Below, in pieces: positions 14,942 through 22,682 of a DNA stretch of 22,682 nucleotides (positions within the stretch are counted from its first letter, which is position 1; every line of letters begins with the position of its first letter). The position numbers and the translations under genes were made by a program. The stretch spans positions 16,495 to 39,176 of the forward strand of contig PCBG01000004.1 of NCBI GenBank assembly GCA_002731315.1, in the 5' to 3' direction. The notes beneath the pieces were generated by a model, which was not told the origin of the DNA, made no database searches, and worked only from the letters and a program-made list of their open reading frames with translations. The DNA comes from Rhodospirillaceae bacterium (lineage in GTDB: Bacteria > Pseudomonadota > Alphaproteobacteria > Puniceispirillales > Puniceispirillaceae).

Positions 14942-17900
14942 ATGTGGACGGACGAAGATTGTGCCCATTGGCGACGGCATCTTGGGGATATTTATGGGTT
15001 GCAGGCAGATATCACCGGTCTGGATGGTGAATTTGACCTCAATGCAGCCACTTTCGTCGACGGGTCCTTTCATTCTGTCCTCAAAGTGATGCATCCAGAT
15101 TGTGTGGCTGACTTTGTTGAAATGCAGATTGCGGCCCTCGACTATCTGGCAGCACAAAAAGATCAACTTCCGATCCCTCGCTGTATCCTGCGCGGCGACG
15201 GGGCAGGATACGGGTACTTGCAAGACCTTGAGGGCAGGGAAAGGCTGGTCTGGCTGTTAACGGCCTTGCCCGGGCATCAGCTTGCAACGGTGCGGCCGCA
15301 TACCCCTTCGCTGATGTATGGGATCGGCAGCGCGCTTGGTGCTCTGACAATATCCCTCACCGGATTTTCGCATCCACATTTGGACCGGCCTTTCAAATGG
15401 CATCCGCTGACGCCGCACTGGGCCTTTGAGGCGCTACAGGATTTATCGCCGGATGATCTGGCAACAGGTGAGGGCCAGGAACAAAATTTGAAGACAAATC
15501 TAAATAAATACTTTCAATACTTTGAAGAAAAATGTGAATCTGATCTGTTAAGACTTAAATCGCATCCCCTGCATTGTGACGGGAATGATTACAACCTGCT
15601 GGTTACACCGGCGGAAGACGGACCGTCCCTGAGCGGCATCATTGATTTTGGCGATATGACGCGTGCGCCTGTTGTCTGCGACGTTGCGACGGCAGCCGCT
15701 TATCTGGTGCTTGGCCAGAAACGCCCGATGGAAATGCTGTCGGCATTTGTTGCTGGTTATCACGCCAGTTATCCGTTATCGGCTGACGAAATTAGCCTTG
15801 TCTGGCCATTGATGATGACGCGCCTCGGTGTCAGCCTTGTTAATAGCGCGCTGATGAAACAGGAACGTCCTGATGATCCATATGTGACCATTAGCGAGGC
15901 ACCTGCCCGCGCTTTTATGCTAGCACACGGCCATACCAGTGTCGCGGAAGTAGATATGCGTTTGCGCGTTGCCACCGGCATGGAAATAAGCCCGGGGGCC
16001 AGCCAGTTGATAGAATGGATTGGCCAGAACCGCCAGCAATTTGCCCCGGTGATGGGACGGTCTTTGGAAGACGCACCGCTTTGTTCCTGCGCAGTGGGGG
16101 ATTCGGTCTATCCTGCTGACCCGACAGATATCACGGATGACGAGGCGATGGCTCTGATCCCGGCGGCGCTGGGCAGTACGGACATCCATGTTGGCCATTA
16201 TCTGGAGCCGCGCCTTGTCTATACAGAGCTTGAATTCCTGACCGCACCAACCCCGGTTGAAGGGCGGCGAACCATCCATCTGGGCATAGATTTGTTTGCG
16301 CCGGCCGGTCACGGGGTCTTTGCGCCGCTTGACGGGCATGTGGCTGCGGCAGTCTATCGGGATGGACATCTGGATTATGGCGGCGTGCTGGTATTGGCCC
16401 ATATCGATGGGCATGGCACTCCTTTCTATACGCTGTACGGGCATCTTGCCAAAGACAGCATCGGCAATCTTGACCCTAATGATCTGGTGCGTGCAGGCCA
16501 GCAGATTGCCACGCTTGGGGCGCCCTCAGAAAATGGCGGCTGGCAACCGCATCTGCATTTTCAGCTGGCACCATGCCTTCCCGATGTCACTGGCGCGCCG
16601 CCACATGACTGGCCAGGCGTGGCGGATGCTGATGATCTGGATTTCTTTTCCGCGCTCTATCCCAATCCGGCGGATTTGCTGGGTCTTTTGCCGAAGCGGC
16701 TGATTTATCCAGTTTCGACGACTTCTGCTTTGCAGGATCAGCGGCGTCAGCGCTTTGGGGCCAATCTAAAGCTGTCCTATCGCCAGCCGATACAGCTGTT
16801 AAGAGGTTGGAAACACTATCTCTATGACGAGATGGGACGCACATATCTGGATGCCTACAACAATGTGCCGCACGTCGGGCACGCCCATCCACGGATCAAC
16901 GCCGTAACGGCGCGGCAATCGCGGTTGATAAACACAAACACGCGCTATCTGCATCCCGCACAGGTAAAGTTTGCCGATGCGCTGCGGCAGCGCCTGCCAG
17001 CGCATCTGACACATTGCTATTTTGTGACTTCCGGGTCCGAAGCGAATGAGTTGGCTCTGCGCCTTGCGCGTGCCTACACCGGCCATCGCGGGATGATTGT
17101 GCAGGACCATGGCTATCATGGTCATACCACCGGAACGATTGACATCAGCCCCTATAAGTTCAACGGGCCAGGTGGGTCAGGTGCCCCTGACTGGGTGGAA
17201 ATCACAGAAATAGCCGATCCCTATCGCGGGGTATATGGATATAACGACACTAATGCAGGTGAAAAATATGCAGCCGACATTGATCGCGCGATTGCTGCTC
17301 TGAAGGCGCGGGGCCATTCGATGGCCGGTTTTATCGCCGAGAGCTTTCCCAGTGTTGGCGGACAGATCGAGCCGCCGGCTGGCTATCTGGCAGGCGTCTA
17401 TGAGCGGATACGCGTAGCAGGCGGGCTGTGTATTGCCGATGAGGTGCAGACCGGGCTAGGTAGACTGGGCGATGCATTCTGGGGGTTTGAGACGCAGGAC
17501 GCCCTCCCGGATATGGTTGTGCTCGGCAAGCCTGTTGGTAGCGGGCATCCGGTTGGGGTGGTGATCACCACAGAGAATATCGCCGCTAGCTTTGCCAATG
17601 GAATGGAGTTCTTCTCAACATTCGGCGGCACGACTCTGGCCTGCCAGATCGGTACCGAAGTACTGTCCATTGTTGATGATGAAAGTCTGCAGCAGAATGC
17701 GCAGCTGCAGGGGCAAAGGTTTCTCGACGGGCTGCGGCAATTGCAGCAGCGCCACATGCTTATCGGCGATGTACGGGGGCGCGGCCTGTTCCTCGGGGTC
17801 GAGCTGGTGACGAATCGAAACACCAAGGAACCCGCCTCCGCGCTGGCCGGATATGTCAGCAACCGGCTGCGCGATCACCGGATTCTGATTGGCACCGACG

Positions 17901-18016
17901 GGCCGCATGACAATGTGCTGAAAATTCGTCCACCGCTGACCATCGGGGCCGCGGATTGTGACCTATTGCTGGAAAGGCTGGATGATGCCCTGCTCGAAGC
18001 ATATCTATTAAATTAA
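14942..18016 (+). CDS. Three-domain fusion: APH-type kinase, M23 peptidase, class III aminotransferase/phospho-lyase
   Basis: One 1024-residue frame without interruption. Domain 1 (about 1-345) is an aminoglycoside-phosphotransferase-fold kinase with catalytic H211-x-D213-x4-N218 and 'GIIDFGD'. Domain 2 (about 400-585) is an M23/LytM zinc peptidase with H446-x3-D450 and H537-x-H539. Domain 3 (about 600-1024) is a PLP class III aminotransferase with 'TSGSEANELALRLAR', D833 in 'IADEVQTGLGR' and Schiff-base K863 in 'LGKPVGSGHPVG'. The last resembles ethanolamine-phosphate and phosphohydroxylysine phospho-lyases (AGXT2L group), and the kinase resembles hydroxylysine kinase. A phosphorylate-then-eliminate route for an amino alcohol is therefore likely. 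An in-frame TGA at 14927 limits the start to ATG 14942. No signal peptide is seen. Confidence 0.88.
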   Translation: MWTDEDCAHWRRHLGDIYGLQADITGLDGEFDLNAATFVDGSFHSVLKVMHPDCVADFVEMQIAALDYLAAQKDQLPIPRCILRGDGAGYGYLQDLEGRERLVWLLTALPGHQLATVRPHTPSLMYGIGSALGALTISLTGFSHPHLDRPFKWHPLTPHWAFEALQDLSPDDLATGEGQEQNLKTNLNKYFQYFEEKCESDLLRLKSHPLHCDGNDYNLLVTPAEDGPSLSGIIDFGDMTRAPVVCDVATAAAYLVLGQKRPMEMLSAFVAGYHASYPLSADEISLVWPLMMTRLGVSLVNSALMKQERPDDPYVTISEAPARAFMLAHGHTSVAEVDMRLRVATGMEISPGASQLIEWIGQNRQQFAPVMGRSLEDAPLCSCAVGDSVYPADPTDITDDEAMALIPAALGSTDIHVGHYLEPRLVYTELEFLTAPTPVEGRRTIHLGIDLFAPAGHGVFAPLDGHVAAAVYRDGHLDYGGVLVLAHIDGHGTPFYTLYGHLAKDSIGNLDPNDLVRAGQQIATLGAPSENGGWQPHLHFQLAPCLPDVTGAPPHDWPGVADADDLDFFSALYPNPADLLGLLPKRLIYPVSTTSALQDQRRQRFGANLKLSYRQPIQLLRGWKHYLYDEMGRTYLDAYNNVPHVGHAHPRINAVTARQSRLINTNTRYLHPAQVKFADALRQRLPAHLTHCYFVTSGSEANELALRLARAYTGHRGMIVQDHGYHGHTTGTIDISPYKFNGPGGSGAPDWVEITEIADPYRGVYGYNDTNAGEKYAADIDRAIAALKARGHSMAGFIAESFPSVGGQIEPPAGYLAGVYERIRVAGGLCIADEVQTGLGRLGDAFWGFETQDALPDMVVLGKPVGSGHPVGVVITTENIAASFANGMEFFSTFGGTTLACQIGTEVLSIVDDESLQQNAQLQGQRFLDGLRQLQQRHMLIGDVRGRGLFLGVELVTNRNTKEPASALAGYVSNRLRDHRILIGTDGPHDNVLKIRPPLTIGAADCDLLLERLDDALLEAYLLN

Positions 18017-18261
18017 ACAAAAATAATACCTTATATTCATTTCTGTATGTAACATTGGTAGTCCACGCTCTTTATCTGCTGTTAAGATCAAGATCACCAG
18101 CGAATTCTTCGAGACGAGTGGAAAATGCGAGGACAACCCATTAGAAAGGGCTTGCCGTGCTGGCAGAACCGATCTGAAAAACGGGAAAGGGCGGCGATTG
18201 TGTCGCCCTTTTTCCTTTGCTATCTATAAAGAACTCTCCCTTGCTGCAAAGGGCCGCCGCC
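18017..18261 (+). other. 245-bp leader / candidate small RNA before the asparaginase
   Basis: The first 35 bases after the aminotransferase stop are very AT-rich. From about 18080 the sequence becomes structured, with small hairpins such as TTGCC/GGCAG around 18152-18166, and ends at the strong terminator at 18186-18213. A 34-codon frame, ATG 18125 to TAA 18227, reads through the terminator; it encodes a basic peptide starting MRGQPIRKGL. I recognise no known riboswitch or sRNA family. It may be an attenuated leader, a free sRNA, or the 3' end of the previous transcript. Confidence 0.3.
18186..18213 (+). terminator. Intrinsic terminator between the fusion gene and the asparaginase
   Basis: A perfect eight-base stem, AAAGGGCG (18186-18193) with CGCCCTTT (18204-18211), closes a ten-base loop and runs into a five-T tract (18209-18213). 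It lies 170 bp after the previous stop and about 50 bp before ATG 18262. It may therefore end an upstream or leader transcript, or act as an attenuator for the asparaginase. Confidence 0.8.
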
Positions 18262-19314
18262 ATGTCCGTAAATTTGCCTCGTCCGCGTCTTTCCTTGCCG
18301 CTTTTTTCCGCTGAACCAATGCATGTGTCCGTTACCCGTGGCGGCGCCGAGGAAAGCTACCACCTCGTTGATGTTGCGCTATGCGATGGTGATGGAACGG
18401 TTCTTGTCGGCCTTGGTGAGGTTGAACGGCTGGTATTTCCGCGATCGGCGATGAAACCGCTGCAGGCGTTGGCACTTGCAGAAAAGATGACCGGGCTTGA
18501 TCCCGGCCTACGCCTCACACCATCAGAGTTATCGCTGATCTGCGCAAGCCATAACGGGCAGAGAGAACATGTGACTACCGCCGCCGGTTTGCTGGCGCGG
18601 TTTGGTCTTTCGCCCGACTTGCTGTCCTGCGGCCCGCAATGGTCTGGCGACCAACCGACTATGGTCGAACAGGTGCGCGCGAACACGACACCTGAACGGA
18701 TCCATAATAATTGCAGTGGTAAACATGCGGGCATGCTTGTGCTCGGCAGTCTGATGGGGTCGGACCCGCAAGGCTATGCCGATCTTGCCCATCCGGTGCA
18801 ACAAGCTATTCTGGGCATGCTGGAATTCATGACAGGAACCGATATCGCGCAGTTTCCCAGCGGTATTGATGGTTGCGGTGCACCTGCACTCAGCGCCCCG
18901 CTCGGCAACTGGGCGCGCGGCTTTGCCTTGTTTGCCGGCGGCGGTAATTTGCCGGACGGGCGCCATGCCGCCTGCCTGCGCCTTCGCGACGGCATTGCGG
19001 CCGCTCCACATCTAATTGCAGGCGACAGGCGCATGTGTTCTGCGGTTGCTGCGTCCCTTGGTATGAACATTACCGCAAAGATTGGAGCGGAGGGCGTTTA
19101 TGCAGCTGCGTTCCATGATTTTGGGCTTGGCCTGATGCTCAAGGCACGTGACGGCAACAGTCGTGCGGCAAATGCCGGACTTGGCGCAGTCATCCATGCG
19201 CTTGGGTATGATTTGCCGGAAGCGGTCATGTCCTACGCGTCGCCCAAATTGCAGAACTGGGCCGGACAGGATGTCGGCGAGGTGCGTGTTGAAGGTGTGT
19301 TGGCCTTCTCGTGA
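18262..19314 (+). CDS. L-asparaginase, Rhizobium-type (class 3, zinc-binding)
   Basis: This 350-residue enzyme hydrolyses asparagine to aspartate and ammonia. It belongs to the Asparaginase_II family represented by Rhizobium etli ReAV, unrelated to E. coli AnsA/AnsB. The serine-lysine pair is S62-x-x-K65 ('PRSAMKP'). The zinc site is C151 and K154 ('CSGKHAGM') with C205 ('DGCGAP'). The 3- and 54-residue spacings equal those of ReAV C135/K138/C189. 'ASHNGQREH' precedes them. I start at ATG 18262, which has AAGGG nine bases upstream. A TTG at 18217 is in frame but would begin just downstream of the terminator and lacks a ribosome-binding site. No signal peptide, so cytoplasmic. Confidence 0.92.
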   Translation: MSVNLPRPRLSLPLFSAEPMHVSVTRGGAEESYHLVDVALCDGDGTVLVGLGEVERLVFPRSAMKPLQALALAEKMTGLDPGLRLTPSELSLICASHNGQREHVTTAAGLLARFGLSPDLLSCGPQWSGDQPTMVEQVRANTTPERIHNNCSGKHAGMLVLGSLMGSDPQGYADLAHPVQQAILGMLEFMTGTDIAQFPSGIDGCGAPALSAPLGNWARGFALFAGGGNLPDGRHAACLRLRDGIAAAPHLIAGDRRMCSAVAASLGMNITAKIGAEGVYAAAFHDFGLGLMLKARDGNSRAANAGLGAVIHALGYDLPEAVMSYASPKLQNWAGQDVGEVRVEGVLAFS

Positions 19315-19376
19315 TCGGTAGCCTGGTGCCAGCATTAATCCAATGGCGGCAACAGGCTATTCCATGACGATATTGG

Positions 19377-19410
19377 TTGACAGGGTGCGACAAAATCGGC
19401 CCATCTTAAA
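19377..19410 (+). promoter_or_regulatory. Possible promoter of the cobalamin transcript
   Basis: A perfect -35 box TTGACA (19377-19382) lies about 40 bp before the riboswitch. The matching -10 is weak (CATCTTAA around 19402-19409, spacer 18-21 bp). Position relative to the riboswitch is right; the -10 is uncertain. Confidence 0.3.
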
Positions 19411-19420
19411 CCTGCATTAA

Positions 19421-19605
19421 AGGTGGTTGTGGAGCAAAGCTTCATGCCTTAATGAGGGAATATGGTGCGGGTGAAAAATGACTGCCCTATGCCGTAGCCG
19501 TCCCCGCGACTGTAGGTTGGTCGCCCGTCTTTAACCACTGGACCTGTTGGGTCTGGGAAGGATGCCGGGCAATGACCACGAGCCAGGAGACCTGCCTTTA
19601 ACGCT
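19421..19605 (+). promoter_or_regulatory. Cobalamin (B12) riboswitch aptamer
   Basis: The conserved blocks occur in order: 'GAGGGAATATGGTG' (19454-19467), 'ACTGCCC' (19480-19486), 'CCCCGCGACTGT' (19502-19513), 'CCACTGGACC' (19535-19544), 'TGGGAAGG' (19554-19561), and the B12 box 'AGCCAGGAGACCTGCC' (19581-19596). Outer boundaries are approximate. It binds adenosyl- or another cobalamin and normally lowers expression of the downstream genes. Here these are hupE and, if co-transcribed, cobW and cobN. The surrounding 19315-19720 stretch holds no gene. Confidence 0.95.
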
Positions 19606-19610
19606 TGAAA

Positions 19611-19720
19611 CAACGGCCGGGGACTGCCGTGAAGCGCACATAGTGGCACATTGTGTGTCAGCGGTTCGTGCACCCCCCGGAATGGCCATCTGGCCCAACT
19701 AAGGTTTCGAGGGGGACCCT
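19611..19720 (+). promoter_or_regulatory. Riboswitch expression platform with mutually exclusive pairings
   Basis: A C-run with two Gs, CCCCCCGG (19673-19680), can pair with CCGGGG at 19617-19622. Alternatively it can pair with the ribosome-binding GGGGG at 19711-19715, six bases before hupE's ATG. These two pairings exclude each other, and no U-tract follows, so control of translation start rather than termination is the better guess. Which state the ligand favours cannot be decided by eye. Confidence 0.45.
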
Positions 19721-20353
19721 ATGAATAGAATTCTTCTTTCCGCAACATCCATGATCCTGATGTCGGCCGGCGCTGCTTTCGCACATCATCCGCTTGGCGG
19801 GATGACACCGCAAACAGCCATGCACGGCTTTCTGTCGGGTGTCGGCCATCCGGTCATCGGTTTTGACCATCTGGCCTTTATCATCGGCATTGGCTTAATC
19901 GCTGCCTTCCATCGTAATAAGCTGGCTATGCCGGCTGCTTTCGTTGCCGGCACCGTGGGTGGTACGATGTTGACATTGGCCGCTGTCAGCCTGCCACTTG
20001 CCGAAATTGTCATCACCGGTTCCGTTGTTGCTGCGGGTGTTGTTGCCATGCGGGGCAAGATCATGGATCTGCGCGTGGCCGCCATACTGGCTGCCGCTGT
20101 GGGACTGTTCCACGGGTGGGCCTATGGCGAGGCAGTTATTGGTGCTGAAACAACACCTGTCATCGCCTATCTCTTCGGATTTGGCATAATCCAGATGCTG
20201 ATCGCGGGTGGCGTGGCATTGGCTACAGCCCGGTTCTGGAAAATCATCGATGTGGCAGCGTTGCAGCCGCGTCTTGCTGGTGCTGTTGTTGCCGGTGTGG
20301 GCCTCGCTTTCCTCGTTGAGAATGTTGAAGGCATGATTTTCGCTGCCCTGTAA
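19721..20353 (+). CDS. hupE: HupE/UreJ family transporter, probable cobalt uptake
   Basis: This 210-residue membrane protein has a cleavable signal peptide (cut likely after residue 21, 'AAFA'). The mature N-terminus is 'HHPLGG', and the metal motif 'GHPVIGFDHLAFI' lies at about residues 46-58. Five to six hydrophobic segments follow, including 'GLFHGWAYGEA'. HupE proteins take up nickel, but the subgroup downstream of B12 riboswitches is assigned to cobalt, which fits here. It has a strong GAGGGGG ribosome-binding site that may be masked by the riboswitch. A 136-bp gap separates it from cobW. Confidence 0.9.
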   Translation: MNRILLSATSMILMSAGAAFAHHPLGGMTPQTAMHGFLSGVGHPVIGFDHLAFIIGIGLIAAFHRNKLAMPAAFVAGTVGGTMLTLAAVSLPLAEIVITGSVVAAGVVAMRGKIMDLRVAAILAAAVGLFHGWAYGEAVIGAETTPVIAYLFGFGIIQMLIAGGVALATARFWKIIDVAALQPRLAGAVVAGVGLAFLVENVEGMIFAAL

Positions 20354-20375
20354 GCCCTGCCGAAAAAGAATGTTC

Positions 20376-20397
20376 CGCCGCCCGTCCGCGGGCGGCG
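20376..20397 (+). other. GC-rich hairpin between hupE and cobW
   Basis: A perfect nine-base stem, CGCCGCCCG and CGGGCGGCG, with loop TCCG, starts about 20 bp after the hupE stop. No T-run follows. It may slow 3' decay of hupE RNA or attenuate read-through into cobW. A second small stem (AAGGC/GCCTT then TTTT) lies near 20422-20437. Confidence 0.5.
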
Positions 20398-20489
20398 CAC
20401 AAGGTAAGAGGCAAGGTCATAAGGCACTGCCTTTTCATTTTCCCGTGGTCGGCCCGTGAGCCGGACACAGCATTTATGAAAGATCACAA

Positions 20490-21569
20490 ATGGCTGTCAC
20501 GCGTATTCCCGCCACTGTTGTTACCGGCTTTCTAGGATCCGGAAAAACGACGCTGATCCGTAACATTATCATGCAGGCGAATGGCCGCCGGCTGGCGTTG
20601 ATTGTCAATGAATTCGGTGACATCGGCATGGATGGTGCGATGCTGGAAGAATGTGGCGCGGACAGCTGCGGTGCCGAGGACATCATTGAACTGGCGAATG
20701 GCTGTATCTGCTGTACCGTTGCCGATGACTTTCTGCCGAGCATGCAGCAGCTTCTGGCACAGTCTCCGCGCCCTGATCATATCATCATCGAAACATCGGG
20801 ATTGGCGCTGCCTCAGCCTCTTGTGCAGGCATTCAACTGGCCGGATATCAAGACGCGTGTGATGCTTGGCGGGGTTGTCACGCTTGTGGACGGGCCGGCC
20901 CTAGCGCGTGGTGGTGTGGCGCATGATCTTGCCGCGCTGGAAGCGCAGCGTGCCGCAGATGAAGAACTTGATCACGAAAGTCCGATTGACCAGCTTTTTA
21001 CCGATCAGATCGGTGCTGCCAATCTGATTGTGCTGTCAAAGGCGGATATGCTGGACGCGGATGGTATGGCGCGTGCGCGGGCCGTTGTTGAAGCACAGCT
21101 CGCAGAGCCAACACCAATCATTCCGGTTGCTGGTGGCGCGGCACCGATAGATGCCATTCTGGGGCTTGGTATGGAAGACCAGGCGCATGCGCGTTCACAA
21201 CATGTGCACCATCATCATCACCATGAAGCTGGGCACGGACACCACCATCATCATGAGCATGGCCATGATGAATTTGCCTCCTATGTAATTGCGCTGGACG
21301 GTGTTGCGGATGCCAATCTGTTTCAGCAATGCATCTCTGATGTGGCATCGGAATTCGGGATTTTGCGGGCCAAGGGCCGTGTGGTGGTGGATGGCAAGGC
21401 GCTGCCTTACGTGGTGCAGGCTGTCGGCAGGCGTGTAGATGGCTATTTTGCAAGTGAACAAGGTGGCGCGTCTGGCCAGCTTGTCGTAATCGGCCTTGCC
21501 GGCCTTGATGCGGATGCCATTGCTGAGCGGCTTGGCGGCAAGGTGATTGCAGGACATGCATCTTCTTAA
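20490..21569 (+). CDS. cobW: CobW-type P-loop GTPase, metal chaperone for cobalamin synthesis
   Basis: This 359-residue G3E-family GTPase has P-loop GFLGSGKT at 13-20, the metal-binding C72-I-C74-C75 motif, 'ETSGLALPQPL', and a 'VLSKADMLD' specificity loop in place of NKxD. A His-rich stretch at about 238-261, with two runs of five or six His, precedes the C-terminal CobW_C domain. The protein is thought to deliver Co(II) to the CobNST chelatase; here it sits directly before cobN, whose start overlaps its last codons by 14 bp. Membership of the zinc-responsive COG0523 subgroups is less likely given the B12 context. Confidence 0.93.
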   Translation: MAVTRIPATVVTGFLGSGKTTLIRNIIMQANGRRLALIVNEFGDIGMDGAMLEECGADSCGAEDIIELANGCICCTVADDFLPSMQQLLAQSPRPDHIIIETSGLALPQPLVQAFNWPDIKTRVMLGGVVTLVDGPALARGGVAHDLAALEAQRAADEELDHESPIDQLFTDQIGAANLIVLSKADMLDADGMARARAVVEAQLAEPTPIIPVAGGAAPIDAILGLGMEDQAHARSQHVHHHHHHEAGHGHHHHHEHGHDEFASYVIALDGVADANLFQQCISDVASEFGILRAKGRVVVDGKALPYVVQAVGRRVDGYFASEQGGASGQLVVIGLAGLDADAIAERLGGKVIAGHASS

Positions 21570-22682
21570 AATAGACGAGAGCGGAGGGCTCTATGACTCC
21601 GGCGAGGCGGTCAATCTTGGTCAGCCGGCCGGCGAGATTATTTTCCTGACATCGGCCGATACCGAGGTGGCGCTTCTCTCGGCTGCAATTGATACGCTGG
21701 CGGCAACGGGTGATGCGCCCAATCTGCGCGTCGCCAATTATCTCAGCCTTTCGCATCCCTATTCCGTTGATCTCTATATTCAGAACACCGTTGCCGGCGC
21801 GCGCCTGATTGTTGTGCGGCTTCTGGGTGGACAGGCCTATTGGGGTTATGGGGTACAGCAGCTTGCAGAGCAGGCAAAGCAGCCGGGTGGAACACCGGTG
21901 ATCTTTTTGCCGGGCGATGGCAAGCCGGATCCTGAACTGGATTACCTCTCCGGCTTCAGTACCGAAACACGCAGGAACCTCGCCGCCTATCTTGATGCTG
22001 GTGGGCGGGACAATGCGGTCCAATTTCTGGTCGCGCTGTCTGATATTGTGAATGGTTCAGCGGTGGCTTTACCACCAAAGCCTCTGCTGCGCGCTGGGAT
22101 CTACTGGCCCGGACTTGTTGGTGATGTGCCTGGTCTTGATGCGGTGCAAGCGTTTTGGCGACCGGGTGCGCCGGTGGCCGCGATTGTCTTTTACCGCGCG
22201 TTGATGCAGGCCGGGGATCTGGCGCCGGTCGATGCGTTGATTGCTGCGTGTCAAAAAGGAGGGCTCAATCCACTTCCCATTTTCGGCGCCAGCTTGAAAG
22301 AGGCAGAATCAAGCGGCATCGTCGGCAACCTGTTACATACGGCATCCGTCGATGTGATCCTCAATCTGACAAGTTTTGCGGTATCTGATCCGTCCGGCGG
22401 GGACGACGCCATGCCGGGACTGCGGTCCGCTGGTCCTTTTGGTGCTGTCGATGCACCGGTATTTCAGCTGGTGCTTTCGGCCAGCCTGGTCGATGACTGG
22501 ACGCAGTCCGGTGCCGGCCTGACCGCACGTGATCTGGCCATGAATGTTGCACTTCCCGAGCTTGACGGACGCATTCTGACGCGGGCGATCGGGTTCAAAC
22601 GTGCGCCGCAGCGTCATGCGCTGACGCATGCGATGATAACGGCTTATGACGCCGTGCCGGATCGTGCTGAATTTGCGGTACA
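21556..22682 (+). CDS. cobN: Cobaltochelatase large subunit CobN (5' part, runs off the window)
   Basis: This is the start of the ATP-dependent chelatase subunit that inserts Co(II) into hydrogenobyrinate a,c-diamide in aerobic B12 synthesis. The family N-terminus is clear: 'MHLLKIDESGGLYDSGEAV', then 'NLGQPAGEIIFLTSADTE' and 'YLSLSHPYSVDLY'. Later come 'LLGGQAYWGYGVQQL' and 'LPPKPLLRAGIYWPG'. No stop occurs before the window ends, so about 375 of the usual 1,100-1,300 residues are seen. ATG 21556 lies inside the last codons of cobW in another frame, with AGGA just before it. CobS and CobT are not in this window. Confidence 0.93.
   Translation, partial: MHLLKIDESGGLYDSGEAVNLGQPAGEIIFLTSADTEVALLSAAIDTLAATGDAPNLRVANYLSLSHPYSVDLYIQNTVAGARLIVVRLLGGQAYWGYGVQQLAEQAKQPGGTPVIFLPGDGKPDPELDYLSGFSTETRRNLAAYLDAGGRDNAVQFLVALSDIVNGSAVALPPKPLLRAGIYWPGLVGDVPGLDAVQAFWRPGAPVAAIVFYRALMQAGDLAPVDALIAACQKGGLNPLPIFGASLKEAESSGIVGNLLHTASVDVILNLTSFAVSDPSGGDDAMPGLRSAGPFGAVDAPVFQLVLSASLVDDWTQSGAGLTARDLAMNVALPELDGRILTRAIGFKRAPQRHALTHAMITAYDAVPDRAEFAV

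Noticed and set aside
18217..18261. TTG start at 18217 for the asparaginase
   Set aside because: It lies four bases from the terminator's T-run, has no ribosome-binding site, and the extra 15 residues have no family character; ATG 18262 has AAGGG at good spacing.
20376..20397. Reading the GC hairpin as a full intrinsic terminator of hupE
   Set aside because: There is no T-run after the stem, and cobW/cobN belong to the same B12 function; kept only as a hairpin.
21201..21272. Repeat of CAT/CAC triplets as a DNA repeat element
   Set aside because: It is in frame and encodes the His-rich metal-binding stretch expected in CobW proteins.
21118..22023. Long (301-codon) minus-strand open frame across cobW and cobN
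   Set aside because: It is antisense to two well-supported genes, is rich in His/Gln/Arg from reversed His codons and GC-rich sequence, and shows no domain.

Overview
The window looks like part of an alphaproteobacterial chromosome, probably a marine or Rhodospirillales/SAR116-like lineage. This is inferred from moderate-to-high GC, tightly packed operons with ATGA overlaps, a DUF2244 protein, an aerobic CobN/CobW cobalamin locus and an Rhizobium-etli-type asparaginase. I saw no tRNA, rRNA, CRISPR array, insertion sequence or phage gene. The only clearly damaged gene is a VOC-domain remnant near the left edge.

Layout. (1) 1-518: the 3' end of a ferredoxin-domain oxygenase reductase, then a decayed VOC/glyoxalase fragment. 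(2) 554-3878, minus strand: DUF2244, tungstate ABC permease and ATPase (tupB, tupC, no tupA), nucleoside hydrolase and a small lipoprotein. (3) 4095-6621, plus strand: a paired 16-bp palindromic operator, a type I extradiol dioxygenase and an MhpA-like FAD hydroxylase, forming a small aromatic-degradation operon. (4) 6663-9530, minus strand: aldose 1-epimerase, Tas-like aldo/keto reductase, HIT protein and DUF952. (5) 9678-14709: a lipid-modification cluster in two convergent arms. The plus arm has a COG2907 flavoprotein, DUF1365, a cyclopropane-synthase-like methyltransferase and DUF3833; the minus arm has an SDR and an NTF2/SnoaL protein. (6) 14942-18016: a single 1024-residue protein fusing an APH-type kinase, an M23 peptidase and a class III aminotransferase. 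(7) 18017-19314: a leader with a strong terminator, then a zinc-type L-asparaginase. (8) 19377-22682: a cobalamin riboswitch followed by hupE, cobW and the start of cobN.

How the parts work together. The riboswitch locus couples cobalt uptake (HupE), a metal-chaperone GTPase (CobW) and cobalt insertion (CobN) under B12 feedback. The aromatic operon would hydroxylate a phenolic and cleave the resulting catechol; the later hydrolase step is not here. The lipid cluster has the gene content of the sets controlled by RpoE-ChrR (singlet-oxygen response) in other proteobacteria. Its methyltransferase lacks two of the bicarbonate-pocket residues of true cyclopropane synthases, so a methyl-branched or furan fatty acid product is a reasonable hypothesis.

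The observations I would look at first are the three-domain kinase-peptidase-aminotransferase, the altered CFA-like methyltransferase, the twin operator at 4095-4130, and the leader before the asparaginase. All functional calls come from reading motifs by eye; no database search was run.
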